Shown here piece by piece: positions 17,406 to 27,045 of a stretch of DNA of 64,000 bases. The notes beneath the pieces were generated by a model. It was not told where the DNA came from and ran no database searches. It saw only the letters and a program-made list of their open reading frames with translations. The translations under genes and the position numbers were made by a program. This DNA comes from Helicobacteraceae bacterium (GTDB lineage Bacteria; Campylobacterota; Campylobacteria; Campylobacterales; Helicobacteraceae): positions 1 to 64,000 of the forward strand of contig CAAGLK010000025.1 of the NCBI GenBank assembly GCA_900770765.1, in the 5' to 3' direction. Positions within the stretch are counted from its first letter, which is position 1. Each line of letters begins with the position of its first letter.

Positions 17406-18950
17406 CTAAATGGTGGAATCTAGCCGCTTAGTGGCGAAGTCTATGGCTTCTTTTGTGATTGTATCACCGCTTATCATCCTTGCTATTTCTTGGATTCTGC
17501 CTTGTTTATCTAGTGGGGTGATTGTGGAAGTTTTTTCGCCTTTTTTTACTAAAAAGTGTAAATCTGCTAGGCTTGGCATGTGCGGCTGGTGTGAAATGGC
17601 AAAAACTTGATAATTTTTTGAAAGTTGTTTTAGTGCTTTTGCTACGCCCTCTGATTCCTCTCCGCTTAAGTTTGCATCCACTTCGTCTAAAATTATAACT
17701 GCTTCTTGTGTCGCTGTGCTTTTGGTTAAAAGAAGTGCTAGACGCATTCGGTTAAACTCGCCAGCGCTTAGGTTTTTTAACTCTCCATTAATGCTAATTT
17801 TAAGCTCGGCATTTCCTAAGTGGCTAAAGGATTCTAGCTTATTTAAAGTAACTTTTGCGTTTGGCATTTTTAGCGATTTTAATGCGGCATTTAGCGTTTT
17901 TTCAAACTCGCTTAAGTGCTTTTCTCGCTGTTTTAATAGGGATTCTGCCTTTTGTGATAAATCTTTACTTGCTTTGTCAAATTTAGTCTGTGTTTCTTTT
18001 AAGATGGAATCTAAATTTTCATAAGTTTTTAACTCTTGCTTTTTAGCTTCTAAATACTCTAGCGCTTCATTTACGCCACCATAGCGATGTTTAAGGCTGC
18101 TTAGAGATTCTAAGCGATTTAGAATCTCTTCTGCATTAAAGTCGCTTAGCTCTTGTAGCCTTTGAGATTCTTCTTCGCATAGCATTTCTAGGGCGTTTAG
18201 GGATTCTAGGATTTGATTTTCTTCTTTATTTATTAATTTTAAAAAATTAGCCACTTTGTAGCTGTGGCTTAGGAAGTTTTGCACTTCTTGCAAACTATCT
18301 TCTATTTTTTCTTTTTTTGAAATTTCTTTTTTTAATTCTAATAGCTCTTCGTATTCTCCTACTTTTGGGTTTAAGGATTCTAGCTTTTGTATTTCAAAAC
18401 TTACAAATTCTTTTAATTCCGCTACTTTTAGTGCGTCATCTTGTAATTTTTCTAACTCTTTTTTGATTTTATTGAAATTTTCAAAAGCCTTTTTGTAATT
18501 ATCTAAAAATACAAAATGATTTTTGTCTTTACTAGCACAGAAGGAATCTAGGGTTAAAAATAAATTTGCTTCACTTGTGGCATCTAGCGATTTTGTGCCT
18601 AAATGCTTTAAAAAAGGTGAAAAAAGCTCGACTATTTTCTTTTTAGGAATATTTTGCGCGTTTATAAAATATCGCACTTTGTCGTTTTTGCTAAGGGTTA
18701 AAATAACCTCGCCTTCTTCTAGTAAGCCTTCAAATTCGCTTGGGATTCCGCTTAACTCTAGCGTGGCTTCTAGTAGCTTTGCGTTTGTTTCTTTAAGTCC
18801 AAAAAGTGCTAAGATGGAATCCATAAGCACGGATTTCCCAGCTCCACTAGCTCCACTAAATACATTAAAATTTAAATGCGGATAAAGTGTGGCTTCCTTA
18901 AATGCTGGTGAGTCTTTAATTAGAATCTTTTTTATAATTAGTTTTTGCAT
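17406..18950 (-). CDS. recN: DNA repair ATPase RecN
   Basis: RecN is an SMC-like ATPase acting early in double-strand break repair. Walker A is GASGAGKS (near residue 34), where most relatives have GETGAGKS; the Walker B region is VIILDEVDANLSGEE, followed by the switch AISHQPHMPSLAD. The long coiled coil between has a short hinge. Length is 514 residues. The ATG at 18950 overlaps the nadK stop by one base, so it is preferred over an in-frame ATG at 18968 inside nadK. Confidence 0.93.
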   Translation of the reverse strand: MQKLIIKKILIKDSPAFKEATLYPHLNFNVFSGASGAGKSVLMDSILALFGLKETNAKLLEATLELSGIPSEFEGLLEEGEVILTLSKNDKVRYFINAQNIPKKKIVELFSPFLKHLGTKSLDATSEANLFLTLDSFCASKDKNHFVFLDNYKKAFENFNKIKKELEKLQDDALKVAELKEFVSFEIQKLESLNPKVGEYEELLELKKEISKKEKIEDSLQEVQNFLSHSYKVANFLKLINKEENQILESLNALEMLCEEESQRLQELSDFNAEEILNRLESLSSLKHRYGGVNEALEYLEAKKQELKTYENLDSILKETQTKFDKASKDLSQKAESLLKQREKHLSEFEKTLNAALKSLKMPNAKVTLNKLESFSHLGNAELKISINGELKNLSAGEFNRMRLALLLTKSTATQEAVIILDEVDANLSGEESEGVAKALKQLSKNYQVFAISHQPHMPSLADLHFLVKKGEKTSTITPLDKQGRIQEIARMISGDTITKEAIDFATKRLDSTI

Positions 18951-19807
18951 TATTCTACATCTCCCCAATGGAATTTTTCTTTTAGAATCTTAAAATAGTT
19001 CCATTGTGGGCTGTGGATTAGCTTTGCGGCGTCTCTAAGTGTTTTTATTGTTAATGTTTTTTTAAAATTTAGCGGTTTGCTTTCTTGCCCATCTATTATT
19101 ACTCCACAATAGCCTTCTTCGCCTAGCTGGACACTTATTGTAAAATCGCTAGGTAAAATTAGCGGTCGCTGTGTTAGAGAGTGTGCACAAATTGGCGTCA
19201 AAAGAATATTTTGTGAAAATGGATATACAACTGCCCCACCAGCACTTATATTATACGCAGTAGAGCCTGTTGGCGTAGCGATAATTAGCCCATCGCCAAA
19301 GTAGGCGTTAAAATATTCATCATTTACAAATGCTTTTAAAAAAATCATTCCAGCATCATTTGGACGCATTAAGATAATATCATTTAAGGCTACAAATTTA
19401 TCTCCATCTATATCGCCTTGTAACATCATATGGCTTTCAATGCGGTATTCGCCGCTTTTTAGATTTGGCAAAAATGCTTTTACTTCATCTTTTTGTAAAT
19501 CTGTTAAGAATCCTAAATTGCCCATATTTATGCCTAAAATTGGCAAATTAAAAGGGAAGGAGCGCCTAGCGGTAGAAATTAGCGTCCCATCGCCGCCTAT
19601 TGAAACTAGCGCATCGGCTTCTTTGCATAATGTCTCAAATTGCATTCCATGCATGCCTATCATTCCGGCGCTTATGGAATCTAAAATTACTCTAAAGCCA
19701 GATTCTAAGGCTAGTTTTTGAAATTCTAAAAAATAGCTTTTAAGCTCTGGTGTTGATGGGCGTAAAAGGACGCCTAGCGTGTGAAGTGGTGGATTCTTAA
19801 GCTGCAT
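18950..19807 (-). CDS. nadK: NAD kinase
   Basis: The enzyme phosphorylates NAD to NADP. The GGDGT motif is present (SIGGDGTLISTARRS), as are GINMGNLGFLTDL and the nucleotide-binding PTGSTAYNISAGG. At 285 residues it is a normal length. The gene sits one base after the preceding membrane-protein stop and overlaps recN by one base, so it belongs to a tightly packed transcript. Confidence 0.95.
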   Translation of the reverse strand: MQLKNPPLHTLGVLLRPSTPELKSYFLEFQKLALESGFRVILDSISAGMIGMHGMQFETLCKEADALVSIGGDGTLISTARRSFPFNLPILGINMGNLGFLTDLQKDEVKAFLPNLKSGEYRIESHMMLQGDIDGDKFVALNDIILMRPNDAGMIFLKAFVNDEYFNAYFGDGLIIATPTGSTAYNISAGGAVVYPFSQNILLTPICAHSLTQRPLILPSDFTISVQLGEEGYCGVIIDGQESKPLNFKKTLTIKTLRDAAKLIHSPQWNYFKILKEKFHWGDVE

Positions 19808-19808
19808 T

Positions 19809-20540
19809 TTATTCTACAAAATATGCTTTTATTTTATAGCCTCTTTTGTTTTCAAGCTGTAAGCTTGGTCCTTCAAATGCTGTGGCGTTTGGTAATTTTG
19901 CATTAATTTCTCTAATAGCACTCCACGCTCTAAAGCTAGCTAAGCCCTCTTGCTTTAACTCTGGGCTTAGACCGCGATAGGGGTTAGTATCTACTACGCC
20001 TTGAATCTCAAAAGCGACAACTTTTTTATCATTTTCTAATTCTGCATTTACTTTTGTAGCAATAGCTAAAAGACAGCTTTTAGGTATATCCCAGCTGCCT
20101 ATTTGCATAGAATAGCACTCGGCTACTATTTGCTTTTTAGGCTTAATGCTATAGCGGAGTTTTGTAGCGATATTTGCACTTTTTGATTGAATCTCTTGGA
20201 CGCTTGTGCTTAAGCCTTGCACTGAGTTAGCTAAGGCGGCTACTTCTTTTTCTTTTTGATAAAGGGCATCTTGTAGGCGGCGGATTTCATCATCTTTTGC
20301 ATTTTCGCTTTGTGGTAAGGTTTGCACTAAATGCGATGGTTGGAATCCTAAGGTGCTTTTTATTTTATCTAAAAGTGTTATAGCGTTTGGTTGCTGTAAA
20401 AAATAATATCCACTGCCTAAGAGTAGTAAAACTAAAAGCACAATTAATGCTAAATATGGTAAGAAATTACTATGCTTTGGGGCTTTTTTAGATTCTAGCT
20501 CCACTTTTATTTCTGGGATTTCTTGTTTATTTGTTTCCAT
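19809..20540 (-). CDS. Single-pass membrane protein with coiled coil and OmpA-like tail
   Basis: The 243-residue protein has a cytoplasmic acidic N-terminus, one transmembrane helix at about residues 27-48, a short coiled coil (about 82-125) and a periplasmic C-terminal domain. The tail (KVVAFEIQGVVDTNPYRG ... GLASFRAWSAIREINAKLP) resembles the strand-helix pattern of OmpA/MotB peptidoglycan-binding domains, but the standard key residues are not clear. No precise function is recognised. It is cotranscribed with nadK, which starts 1 base downstream. Confidence 0.65.
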   Translation of the reverse strand: METNKQEIPEIKVELESKKAPKHSNFLPYLALIVLLVLLLLGSGYYFLQQPNAITLLDKIKSTLGFQPSHLVQTLPQSENAKDDEIRRLQDALYQKEKEVAALANSVQGLSTSVQEIQSKSANIATKLRYSIKPKKQIVAECYSMQIGSWDIPKSCLLAIATKVNAELENDKKVVAFEIQGVVDTNPYRGLSPELKQEGLASFRAWSAIREINAKLPNATAFEGPSLQLENKRGYKIKAYFVE

Positions 20541-20550
20541 TTTTACTCCT

Positions 20551-21360
20551 TTATGCTACTCTTTTTACATTTGATTTAATTAATTCATAGGCTTCATTAA
20601 TTAAGCGGAATTTTTCTGCATAGCCGTCATTTATTTTTTTATCTTGCCCATAAACATTATCTGGGTGATAAATTTTAACAAGCTCAATATAGCGGTTTTT
20701 AACGCTTTCAAAATCATCTTTAATGCCGCAGCCTAGCACTTGATAGCTTCTTTTTAGCAGTTTTTCTTCTTTTGTTAAATAAGTATCAAAGCATTCAAAA
20801 GTATTTTGTTTTTTAAATGTTTCATAATCAAAATCAAGCACGACATTATGAATAATTTTTTGTGAAAGCATAGCGATTAGCTTTTCCCAAAAATATGGAC
20901 TGCTAGATTCTAAGAATATTTCTTGCCTTGTGTAGCTTAGTAAAAATTCTTGGAATTTAGAGCATAAATATCGCCTTGCTAAGCGGCTAGGGCGGCTAAG
21001 GCGTAGGCAAACTTGAGAATTCAAATAAGAGCTTTGAATAATTTGTAAAGATACGATTATATGCTCAAGCATAGCGCAATTTTCTATTGTCTTAATGCGT
21101 ATTGGAAGGTAGCTTTTATCTAAAATGCGCTGGAAGTTTATGCTATCTCTTTTATGCTCTTCTTGCATAGCCACATGATAAGCCCAATTTAAAAAATAGT
21201 CTTTTTTGTATCTCTCGCCATCGTCTAAAATAAGCACTGAGCTTGATAGCTGATATGCTTTTGAAAAATGCTTATAAGCAAAAGAAATTGCCCTTTTTAA
21301 AAACTGCGATTCTTTTTCAATGCTAATTTGAATGTATGGCTCTAGGAGCTCTACTTTCAT
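20551..21360 (-). CDS. DnaJ-domain protein (C-terminal J-domain)
   Basis: Residues about 200-262 form a J-domain with the HPD triad (LVKIYHPDNVYGQDKK), which stimulates DnaK ATPase. The first 195 residues are helical with no recognised domain. The C-terminal J-domain recalls TerB/DjlA-type co-chaperones, but no TerB motif was identified. There is no membrane segment. It lies between the dynamin pair and nadK on the same strand. Confidence 0.82.
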   Translation of the reverse strand: MKVELLEPYIQISIEKESQFLKRAISFAYKHFSKAYQLSSSVLILDDGERYKKDYFLNWAYHVAMQEEHKRDSINFQRILDKSYLPIRIKTIENCAMLEHIIVSLQIIQSSYLNSQVCLRLSRPSRLARRYLCSKFQEFLLSYTRQEIFLESSSPYFWEKLIAMLSQKIIHNVVLDFDYETFKKQNTFECFDTYLTKEEKLLKRSYQVLGCGIKDDFESVKNRYIELVKIYHPDNVYGQDKKINDGYAEKFRLINEAYELIKSNVKRVA

Positions 21361-21402
21361 AAACCTTCCTTTGTGTTTTTATCCTATGTGTTTATAAAGC
21401 AA

Positions 21403-23418
21403 TTAGGATTCCACTTTTTGTAAAAACTCTTTAATGGTGCATAAATTTTGCTTGATTTTATCCATTTCTTGCTTAAGGGATAAAATTTGCGATTCTAAAA
21501 ACTCTATTTTATTTTGTGTTGTTTTTGCATTATCGTTTAATATTTTAGAATAAGCCTTTTTTAGACAATTCATAGGGCCAAATAGCCTTGCTTGAAAGGC
21601 TTCAAAACAAAAGGCTTCATTTAGATAATCTCTAACATTGTTTAGTGTTGGGGTAAAAAGTGCGAATTCATCTTGATTTATTGCGTGTTTATTTATCGCA
21701 TTTTTAATTTTTAAATCTAAATTATTTAGCGTGAAACTTAAGGCATTTTCATAGCTTAGCGATAAAAAATTGCTTAGCACGCTTAGCTCACTTTGCAAAT
21801 ATGCTACACACTCATTTGCATTATGTTTAAAATCTAGGATAAATAATAAATTTGTATTTTGTAAAATCGTGTTAAATTGTAATAAACCATCGCTATTTTG
21901 TGCTTTTATAAATGGGGCGGCTATTTTTGGTGCGTCGTGCTGCCATTTATTTATGCTAGATTCTAGCATGTTTGTATGCGCTTCTATGCTTTTTTTAAAA
22001 TGGTCTAAAAATGTTTTTATCTTTACGCTTATTGCTTTGTAATCTCGTGCTAATTTTGTATCGTTATTTTGTAATTCTATGCGGATTTTTTCTAGTGGGA
22101 GAATCGTTACTTCCTTGCTATTTTGCAGAATCTTTTGACTTAGTAGAGTTTTTTTAGTGTAGTTGAAATCCATTTTTATAGATTCTAGTGAGTTATAAAT
22201 TTTTTGCGCAAAAGAATCTAAGTTAGAATCTAAATTTAAATATAAATCATTAAAAATTTGCTGCTCTTTTTCTAAGCTGGAATCTGTGCTTTGCTTAAAG
22301 GATTCTAAGGATTTATTTAAAATATTTTGTAAATTTTTATATCGCTTTGCTATTTTGTGATATTGCAAGTTTAGTAAAATGTGCATTTCTTTTAGCTTTT
22401 TAATGCTTGTGTGGATTTTTGCTATTTTTGCCTTTGGCTTTATTGTGTTATTTAAAAACTCAAATATTAAGGGCATATTTGATTCTTGCATTAATTTCTC
22501 TGCATTTTTTGTATCTAGGGATTCTAACTCTTTTTTAAGTGAACTCTCTTGGCTTAGAATCTTATTTAAGCTATTTAGAATCTCGCTTGGGCTACTTGTC
22601 TCTAGCTTCGCACTTAGGGATTGTAAATTTTGAGTTAGATTTATTAGCTTTGTTTGTAGGAATTTTTCTTGTGTGTTTAGCCTTGCTTGCAGTGCCATTT
22701 TTGCAGAAATTGGGATGCAATTAAAAAAGATTCCGCTAAAGGCGTCTTTAGCATAGGTTAGGCTTGTTTGCACTTCTTTTTCATCTTTTAGCCTATCTTT
22801 TTGATTTAAAACACATAGGCTTTTTTGTGCAAAATGTGTGCTAAATTCTTTTAAAAGTGCTATTTCGCTGCTTTTACCTGCATTGTCTATTAAGGTTAGC
22901 CATATAATTCCATCTGTGCTATTTAGAATCTTTAGAGTAGTTTTTGTATCATCGGCGTTTTGTGAGTTAAAGCCTGGAGTGTCTAAAAAGTTAATTTCTT
23001 TTAAAAGTAAAATGGGAGCATAGAGACAAAAATGGTCTATATTTTTAGAATTTTCTCTATTTAGATTATGTAAAAATTCCACACTTTGAAGCACTTTTGC
23101 CCCATCTTTGTAGAGAATTTCTAAAATATAATCCTCTCCATAGCAGATTTTACACACTTTAGAAGTAATTGGCGTAATTCCTGTTGGCAGAATATCTTGC
23201 CCTAAAAGTGCGTTTAAAAATGTGCTTTTACCGCTTGAAAATTGCCCTATGATTGCTATTTGCATAGGTTCTTTGCTTTTATGCTCTAGCTTTTCAAAAA
23301 AGCTAAATTGATAGTCGTTTGGCGAGAGATTATTTTGACAATTTAATAATAATTCACTAATTTTTGATTTTTTTTCATTTTTTAAGCTAAGGCATTCTTG
23401 TATGTAATTTTCTAACAT
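21403..23418 (-). CDS. Dynamin-like GTPase, second member of a pair (DLP2-like)
   Basis: The 671-residue protein has a G1 loop GQFSSGKST at residues 58-66, G2 threonines in GITPITSK, G3 DTPGFNSQ and G4 LNQKDRL, followed by about 400 residues of predicted helices (assembly stalk and tip). It lies 9 bases downstream of a larger dynamin-like gene. The arrangement matches Campylobacter jejuni Cj0411/Cj0412 (DLP1/DLP2), which form a heterotetramer that tethers membranes. A role in membrane remodelling or tethering is inferred by family. Confidence 0.88.
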   Translation of the reverse strand: MLENYIQECLSLKNEKKSKISELLLNCQNNLSPNDYQFSFFEKLEHKSKEPMQIAIIGQFSSGKSTFLNALLGQDILPTGITPITSKVCKICYGEDYILEILYKDGAKVLQSVEFLHNLNRENSKNIDHFCLYAPILLLKEINFLDTPGFNSQNADDTKTTLKILNSTDGIIWLTLIDNAGKSSEIALLKEFSTHFAQKSLCVLNQKDRLKDEKEVQTSLTYAKDAFSGIFFNCIPISAKMALQARLNTQEKFLQTKLINLTQNLQSLSAKLETSSPSEILNSLNKILSQESSLKKELESLDTKNAEKLMQESNMPLIFEFLNNTIKPKAKIAKIHTSIKKLKEMHILLNLQYHKIAKRYKNLQNILNKSLESFKQSTDSSLEKEQQIFNDLYLNLDSNLDSFAQKIYNSLESIKMDFNYTKKTLLSQKILQNSKEVTILPLEKIRIELQNNDTKLARDYKAISVKIKTFLDHFKKSIEAHTNMLESSINKWQHDAPKIAAPFIKAQNSDGLLQFNTILQNTNLLFILDFKHNANECVAYLQSELSVLSNFLSLSYENALSFTLNNLDLKIKNAINKHAINQDEFALFTPTLNNVRDYLNEAFCFEAFQARLFGPMNCLKKAYSKILNDNAKTTQNKIEFLESQILSLKQEMDKIKQNLCTIKEFLQKVES

Positions 23419-23427
23419 AGTTTTCCT

Positions 23428-25755
23428 TTAATTTGTCGCAAATTGCTTTATATCTAAGAAGTGTGAAAAGCCGCACTCTATTAACTCTATGGCTTGTGTT
23501 AGCTCTTTTAATTTTACTTCTTTTGTTTCTTTGTTTTGTGATAGATTCTTAAGGGCGTTTTGTAGGCTTTCTTCTTTTAATTTAAGCGTGTTTGTTAGGT
23601 GGGATTCTACTTCGCTTAAATTTTGCATAAAGGATTCTAATAGCTCTTTTTCTAAAATTTCGCAAGTTTTTAGCAAGTTTTCTAAAAATGTGTTGAAGCT
23701 AAGGTTGAAGCTGTTTTGTAGCGATTCTTTTATTTTAATTGTGTCGTTTTTACTAAAACTTGAGAGATTTTTAAAAATGGATTCTAGTAGCATTAGCTTA
23801 ATTTTGGCTATTAGAGTGGAATCTAAATCTGTGTTGAAATTGGCTAGTTTTGGCTTAGTTTGCTCGTTTTGTAGTTTTTGTAAAGAAGTGCTAAATTGCG
23901 ATTTTAGCTGTATTGTTTTTTTATATAAATTTTGTGAATTAAAGCGGAGAATTTCTACAAGCAAGTCTTGCAAGCCAAGGCTTAGCATAGAATCTAAGCG
24001 GGTTTTTGAGAAATTTTGCCCTTTTTGTAAATCATATAAAATTTCGCTAAATATGCGGTCTATTAAAATACTTTGTGCTGTTTGTAGCTTCTGTGTTAAT
24101 TCATTTTTTAGCGTTAATAAATAAACTTGTAATTGTGATTTTATGAATTCTAGCAATTCTTTTGTCTCTTTTAGCTCATTTTGTGCGGCTTCTTTTTCTT
24201 TACTTTGCTCTTCTAAAATTTCTTTTATTTCGCCCTCTTTTGCAAAAAGTAGGTTTTTTTCTAAAAGCAAGGCTTCTTTTGTGTCGCTAAAGATTCTGCT
24301 AAAGCCTTGCGTGGCTAGATATATTATGTCCTTTGCCTTTGAGCTATCGCTGCCTAATAGCGATTTTTCTAAATATCCCTCTAGTGCATTAAAGCCAGAA
24401 TCCTCTAAGTTAAATCCTAACTCCTTTGCTTTTTGCGGATTTGTTTTACAAACTAGCGCTGGATAGCTAGCAAGTGTCAAAAAGTCTAATCGCTTTAAAA
24501 GCAGTTCTGCTTCTTTTGCTTCTAAATTTTCTTTTAATCGCTGCTTTATACTATCTTTTGTGTAATTTAGTGCAGCGCTTAAGTCTTTTTCTTCTAATAA
24601 ATCTGCGTGGGTTAGAATAATTAGGATTCTAGCTAGATTTGCATTTTTTAATGAGTATAAAATAAAGTCAATGTCAATTTGTGTAGCACTTTGAGAGGCG
24701 TTCATTGCGTGGATTAATAGGTCGCATTTGCTTAAATAATTTTTTGTAATTTCCTCTCTTTGAATTATAGGGTCATCAAGCCCTGGAGTATCTACTATTG
24801 TTATATTGTTTTCTAGGAATCTTAGCGGAGTAAATAGCTTTGTTTGCTTTGTTAGAAAGCATAGTTTATGCGGGTGATTCGCTGAGGTAAAGGTCGGCAA
24901 TTCTTCTAGCGTTATATTTTTAGTTTGAGATTCTTTTTTTATGTAAAGGGCGGTGGAATCTTTAAAATTTTGATTATTTAAAAGTGCTTTTGTTTTATCT
25001 GTTAAAATGGATTCCACCTCGCTCCACTCTTGCGTGTTCCAAAAGGTAATTTCTGCACTCTCTGTTTTACTATAGCTTAATAGTGTTAAGCTAGCGGTTT
25101 CTGGGATTGTTGAAGTGCCTAGAATCTCTTTTCCTAAAAGTGCGTTTAAAAGTGTGCTTTTACCAGCGCTTAAGATTCCTGTTATGCAGATTGTGAAGTT
25201 TTGATTTTTTGCTTTTTGTAAAATCTCTTGTGGTTTGCTTGTGGCTAAGTGTGGGAAGATTTGCACTATTTTGTCTAAATCATTTTTACAATTTTCTAAA
25301 ATTTCTAAGGATTCTTTTAAAAAATCATTAAAAATTATTTTAGGATTCTTACTAGAATCTTGCGTTTTTATAGAAATATTTTTGCTTATCAATTCTTTAA
25401 AAAAATCTTTAATTAATGGGAGATTTTCATTAGAAACAAGGGCGTTTTTTTCTAAAATTTCTAAATTTTTTAGCGTTTTTTCCAAAATGGCTTTAGTGGA
25501 ATCTGGCCCAGCACTAAAGGCTTTATCAATATTTAAAAGCAGCGTGTATTGCACTTGTAAAATACCCTTAAAACTTATGCTTTTACAATATTCCTCACAT
25601 AACTTTTGCAAACTCTCACTTTTATAAAATACATTAAATCCAGCAGCCCCTAAGCTAAAAAATATAGCTAAAACTTCATCTGCATTAGGCGAGTTTAGAA
25701 TATGTAAATTCCCAAGCGGTAAAATATCTTTATAAATTTTTTCAAATCTCTCCAT
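23428..25755 (-). CDS. Dynamin-like GTPase, first member of a pair (DLP1-like)
   Basis: The 775-residue protein carries a GTPase domain that starts late: G1 is GILSAGKST near residue 193, with an N-terminal helical region before it. G3 is DTPGLDDP and G4 is LTHADLLEE. Long C-terminal coiled-coil segments (about 500-760) should form the stalk. Together with the following gene it makes the two-component bacterial dynamin system described in Campylobacter. It starts 3 bases after the MFS gene stop, so the transporter may share the transcript. Confidence 0.88.
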   Translation of the reverse strand: MERFEKIYKDILPLGNLHILNSPNADEVLAIFFSLGAAGFNVFYKSESLQKLCEEYCKSISFKGILQVQYTLLLNIDKAFSAGPDSTKAILEKTLKNLEILEKNALVSNENLPLIKDFFKELISKNISIKTQDSSKNPKIIFNDFLKESLEILENCKNDLDKIVQIFPHLATSKPQEILQKAKNQNFTICITGILSAGKSTLLNALLGKEILGTSTIPETASLTLLSYSKTESAEITFWNTQEWSEVESILTDKTKALLNNQNFKDSTALYIKKESQTKNITLEELPTFTSANHPHKLCFLTKQTKLFTPLRFLENNITIVDTPGLDDPIIQREEITKNYLSKCDLLIHAMNASQSATQIDIDFILYSLKNANLARILIILTHADLLEEKDLSAALNYTKDSIKQRLKENLEAKEAELLLKRLDFLTLASYPALVCKTNPQKAKELGFNLEDSGFNALEGYLEKSLLGSDSSKAKDIIYLATQGFSRIFSDTKEALLLEKNLLFAKEGEIKEILEEQSKEKEAAQNELKETKELLEFIKSQLQVYLLTLKNELTQKLQTAQSILIDRIFSEILYDLQKGQNFSKTRLDSMLSLGLQDLLVEILRFNSQNLYKKTIQLKSQFSTSLQKLQNEQTKPKLANFNTDLDSTLIAKIKLMLLESIFKNLSSFSKNDTIKIKESLQNSFNLSFNTFLENLLKTCEILEKELLESFMQNLSEVESHLTNTLKLKEESLQNALKNLSQNKETKEVKLKELTQAIELIECGFSHFLDIKQFATN

Positions 25756-25757
25756 TT

Positions 25758-26900
25758 TTATCCTTTAAAAATATTTTTTAACATAAAAAATAAGATTCCA
25801 CTTAAAATTAGGATTCCACTTAAAATTAAACATAAAACCTCCCAACCAAAATTTTTATAAATTATACTAGGAAGTGTCGTGCCAATAGTCCCACCTGTGT
25901 AATAAAATGCGAGATATAAGCCATTTGTGATGCCTTTTTGTGTGTTAGAAATTGAATTTACTAGGCTTGAGAGTGTGGAGTGTGCGATAAACATCCCAAT
26001 ACATAAAATAAACACAGCAAAAAATAGCCACCAAAAGCTAGGGGTTAGCATAATTAAAGGCGCAAGCGAAAAGATAAAAAAGCCCACCACAATAGCATTT
26101 ATCTGCCCTTTAAGCCATTTTACTATTTTATAAGAAATAAGGGCAGTTAGGATTCCAACTAAATAGCCTGTGTATAAAAAGCCAATTTGCGCTGGAGTGA
26201 TATTAGGCAAAATCTTTTTAGCTTGAAAGGGCATAAAATTTAGCGCACTAGAGAAGCAAAATAGCACTAAAAATGCGCCTAGATAAATTAGTGCAAATTT
26301 TTTATTTTTAAGCGTTTGTAAAATCGTTTGCGGCGTGAGTTTAGCACTTGTTAGATTCTTAGAGGCTGGAATCTTTAGTGCTAAAAGGGCTATTATTATG
26401 CTAGAGATTCCAAGTGTCGCAAAGGTAAATTGCCATGAGATTAAAGAAGTTAAGATTCCGCCTCCTACGCGTGATAGCACACCGCCAAAGACGGTCGCTG
26501 CGACATATAGGCTTACATATTTTTGAGTGTTGCTAGAATCTATTTTTGTAAGCGTGGTAAGCGTGGCAGTAAGGGCAGCTGGAATCATAAGGGCTTCTAA
26601 AATACGCAGAGTTAAAAACTGCCCATAAGTTTCGCTAAAGATTAGAGAAAATTGAAAGATTCCCATTAAACTTAAAGAAGCACAAAAAATGAATTTTGTA
26701 TTAAATTTTTCTAATAAATATCCATATACAATTGGCGCAAAAGCAAGGGTTAGAAGTGCTATGGAAGTAAAAAGCGTAACTTCTGCAATAGAGATTTGAA
26801 AAATTTCTATAAATAAAGGCTGCATAGGCTGAGCGATATAAAGGCTAGAGATTGTAACAATCGCACTAAGAAGCACTACAATTAGCGTGTAATTTTTCAC
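25758..26900 (-). CDS. Major facilitator superfamily transporter
   Basis: The 380-residue protein has about twelve hydrophobic helices, with the family signature region YLLEKFNTKFIF between helices 2 and 3 and a central loop near residue 190. Its start (SLYIAQPMQPLFIEIFQIS) resembles the YnfM/arabinose-efflux group of MFS exporters. The substrate is unknown. It is the first gene of the minus-strand run that contains the dynamin pair and is divergent from pyrC'. Confidence 0.85.
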   Translation of the reverse strand: MKNYTLIVVLLSAIVTISSLYIAQPMQPLFIEIFQISIAEVTLFTSIALLTLAFAPIVYGYLLEKFNTKFIFCASLSLMGIFQFSLIFSETYGQFLTLRILEALMIPAALTATLTTLTKIDSSNTQKYVSLYVAATVFGGVLSRVGGGILTSLISWQFTFATLGISSIIIALLALKIPASKNLTSAKLTPQTILQTLKNKKFALIYLGAFLVLFCFSSALNFMPFQAKKILPNITPAQIGFLYTGYLVGILTALISYKIVKWLKGQINAIVVGFFIFSLAPLIMLTPSFWWLFFAVFILCIGMFIAHSTLSSLVNSISNTQKGITNGLYLAFYYTGGTIGTTLPSIIYKNFGWEVLCLILSGILILSGILFFMLKNIFKG

Positions 26901-26942
26901 AATCTGCCTTTCTTTAAAATCCTAAAATTTTAAGCAAAAAAG

Positions 26943-26948
26943 ATTATA
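26943..26948 (-). promoter_or_regulatory. Candidate -10 box for the MFS/dynamin transcript
   Basis: The minus strand has a perfect TATAAT 43 bases upstream of the MFS ATG. It sits in the divergent gap shared with pyrC' and would drive the run from the transporter toward the dynamin genes. Confidence 0.45.
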
Positions 26949-27011
26949 AAGTAAAGAATTTTTTAAAAAAAAGCAAATTTTTAAAATCGTAAAAAAATTT
27001 AAAAGTTATGC

Positions 27012-27017
27012 TAGAAT
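27012..27017 (+). promoter_or_regulatory. Candidate extended -10 box for the pyrC' operon
   Basis: TATGCTAGAAT places TAGAAT at 27012-27017 with an extended TATGC, the form seen upstream of several other genes here. It lies 28 bases before the pyrC' ATG, with AAAGG at 27032-27036 as ribosome binding site. It probably drives the twelve-gene run that ends in rpoN. Confidence 0.55.
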
Positions 27018-27045
27018 TTTTTAAAATTTTTAAAGGTTTTTAGCG

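Noticed and set aside
23489..24466. Plus-strand frames of 107-211 codons opposite the DLP1-like gene
   Set aside because: They are Ser/Phe/Cys-rich shadows typical of antisense to Lys/Glu/Leu-rich coiled coils.
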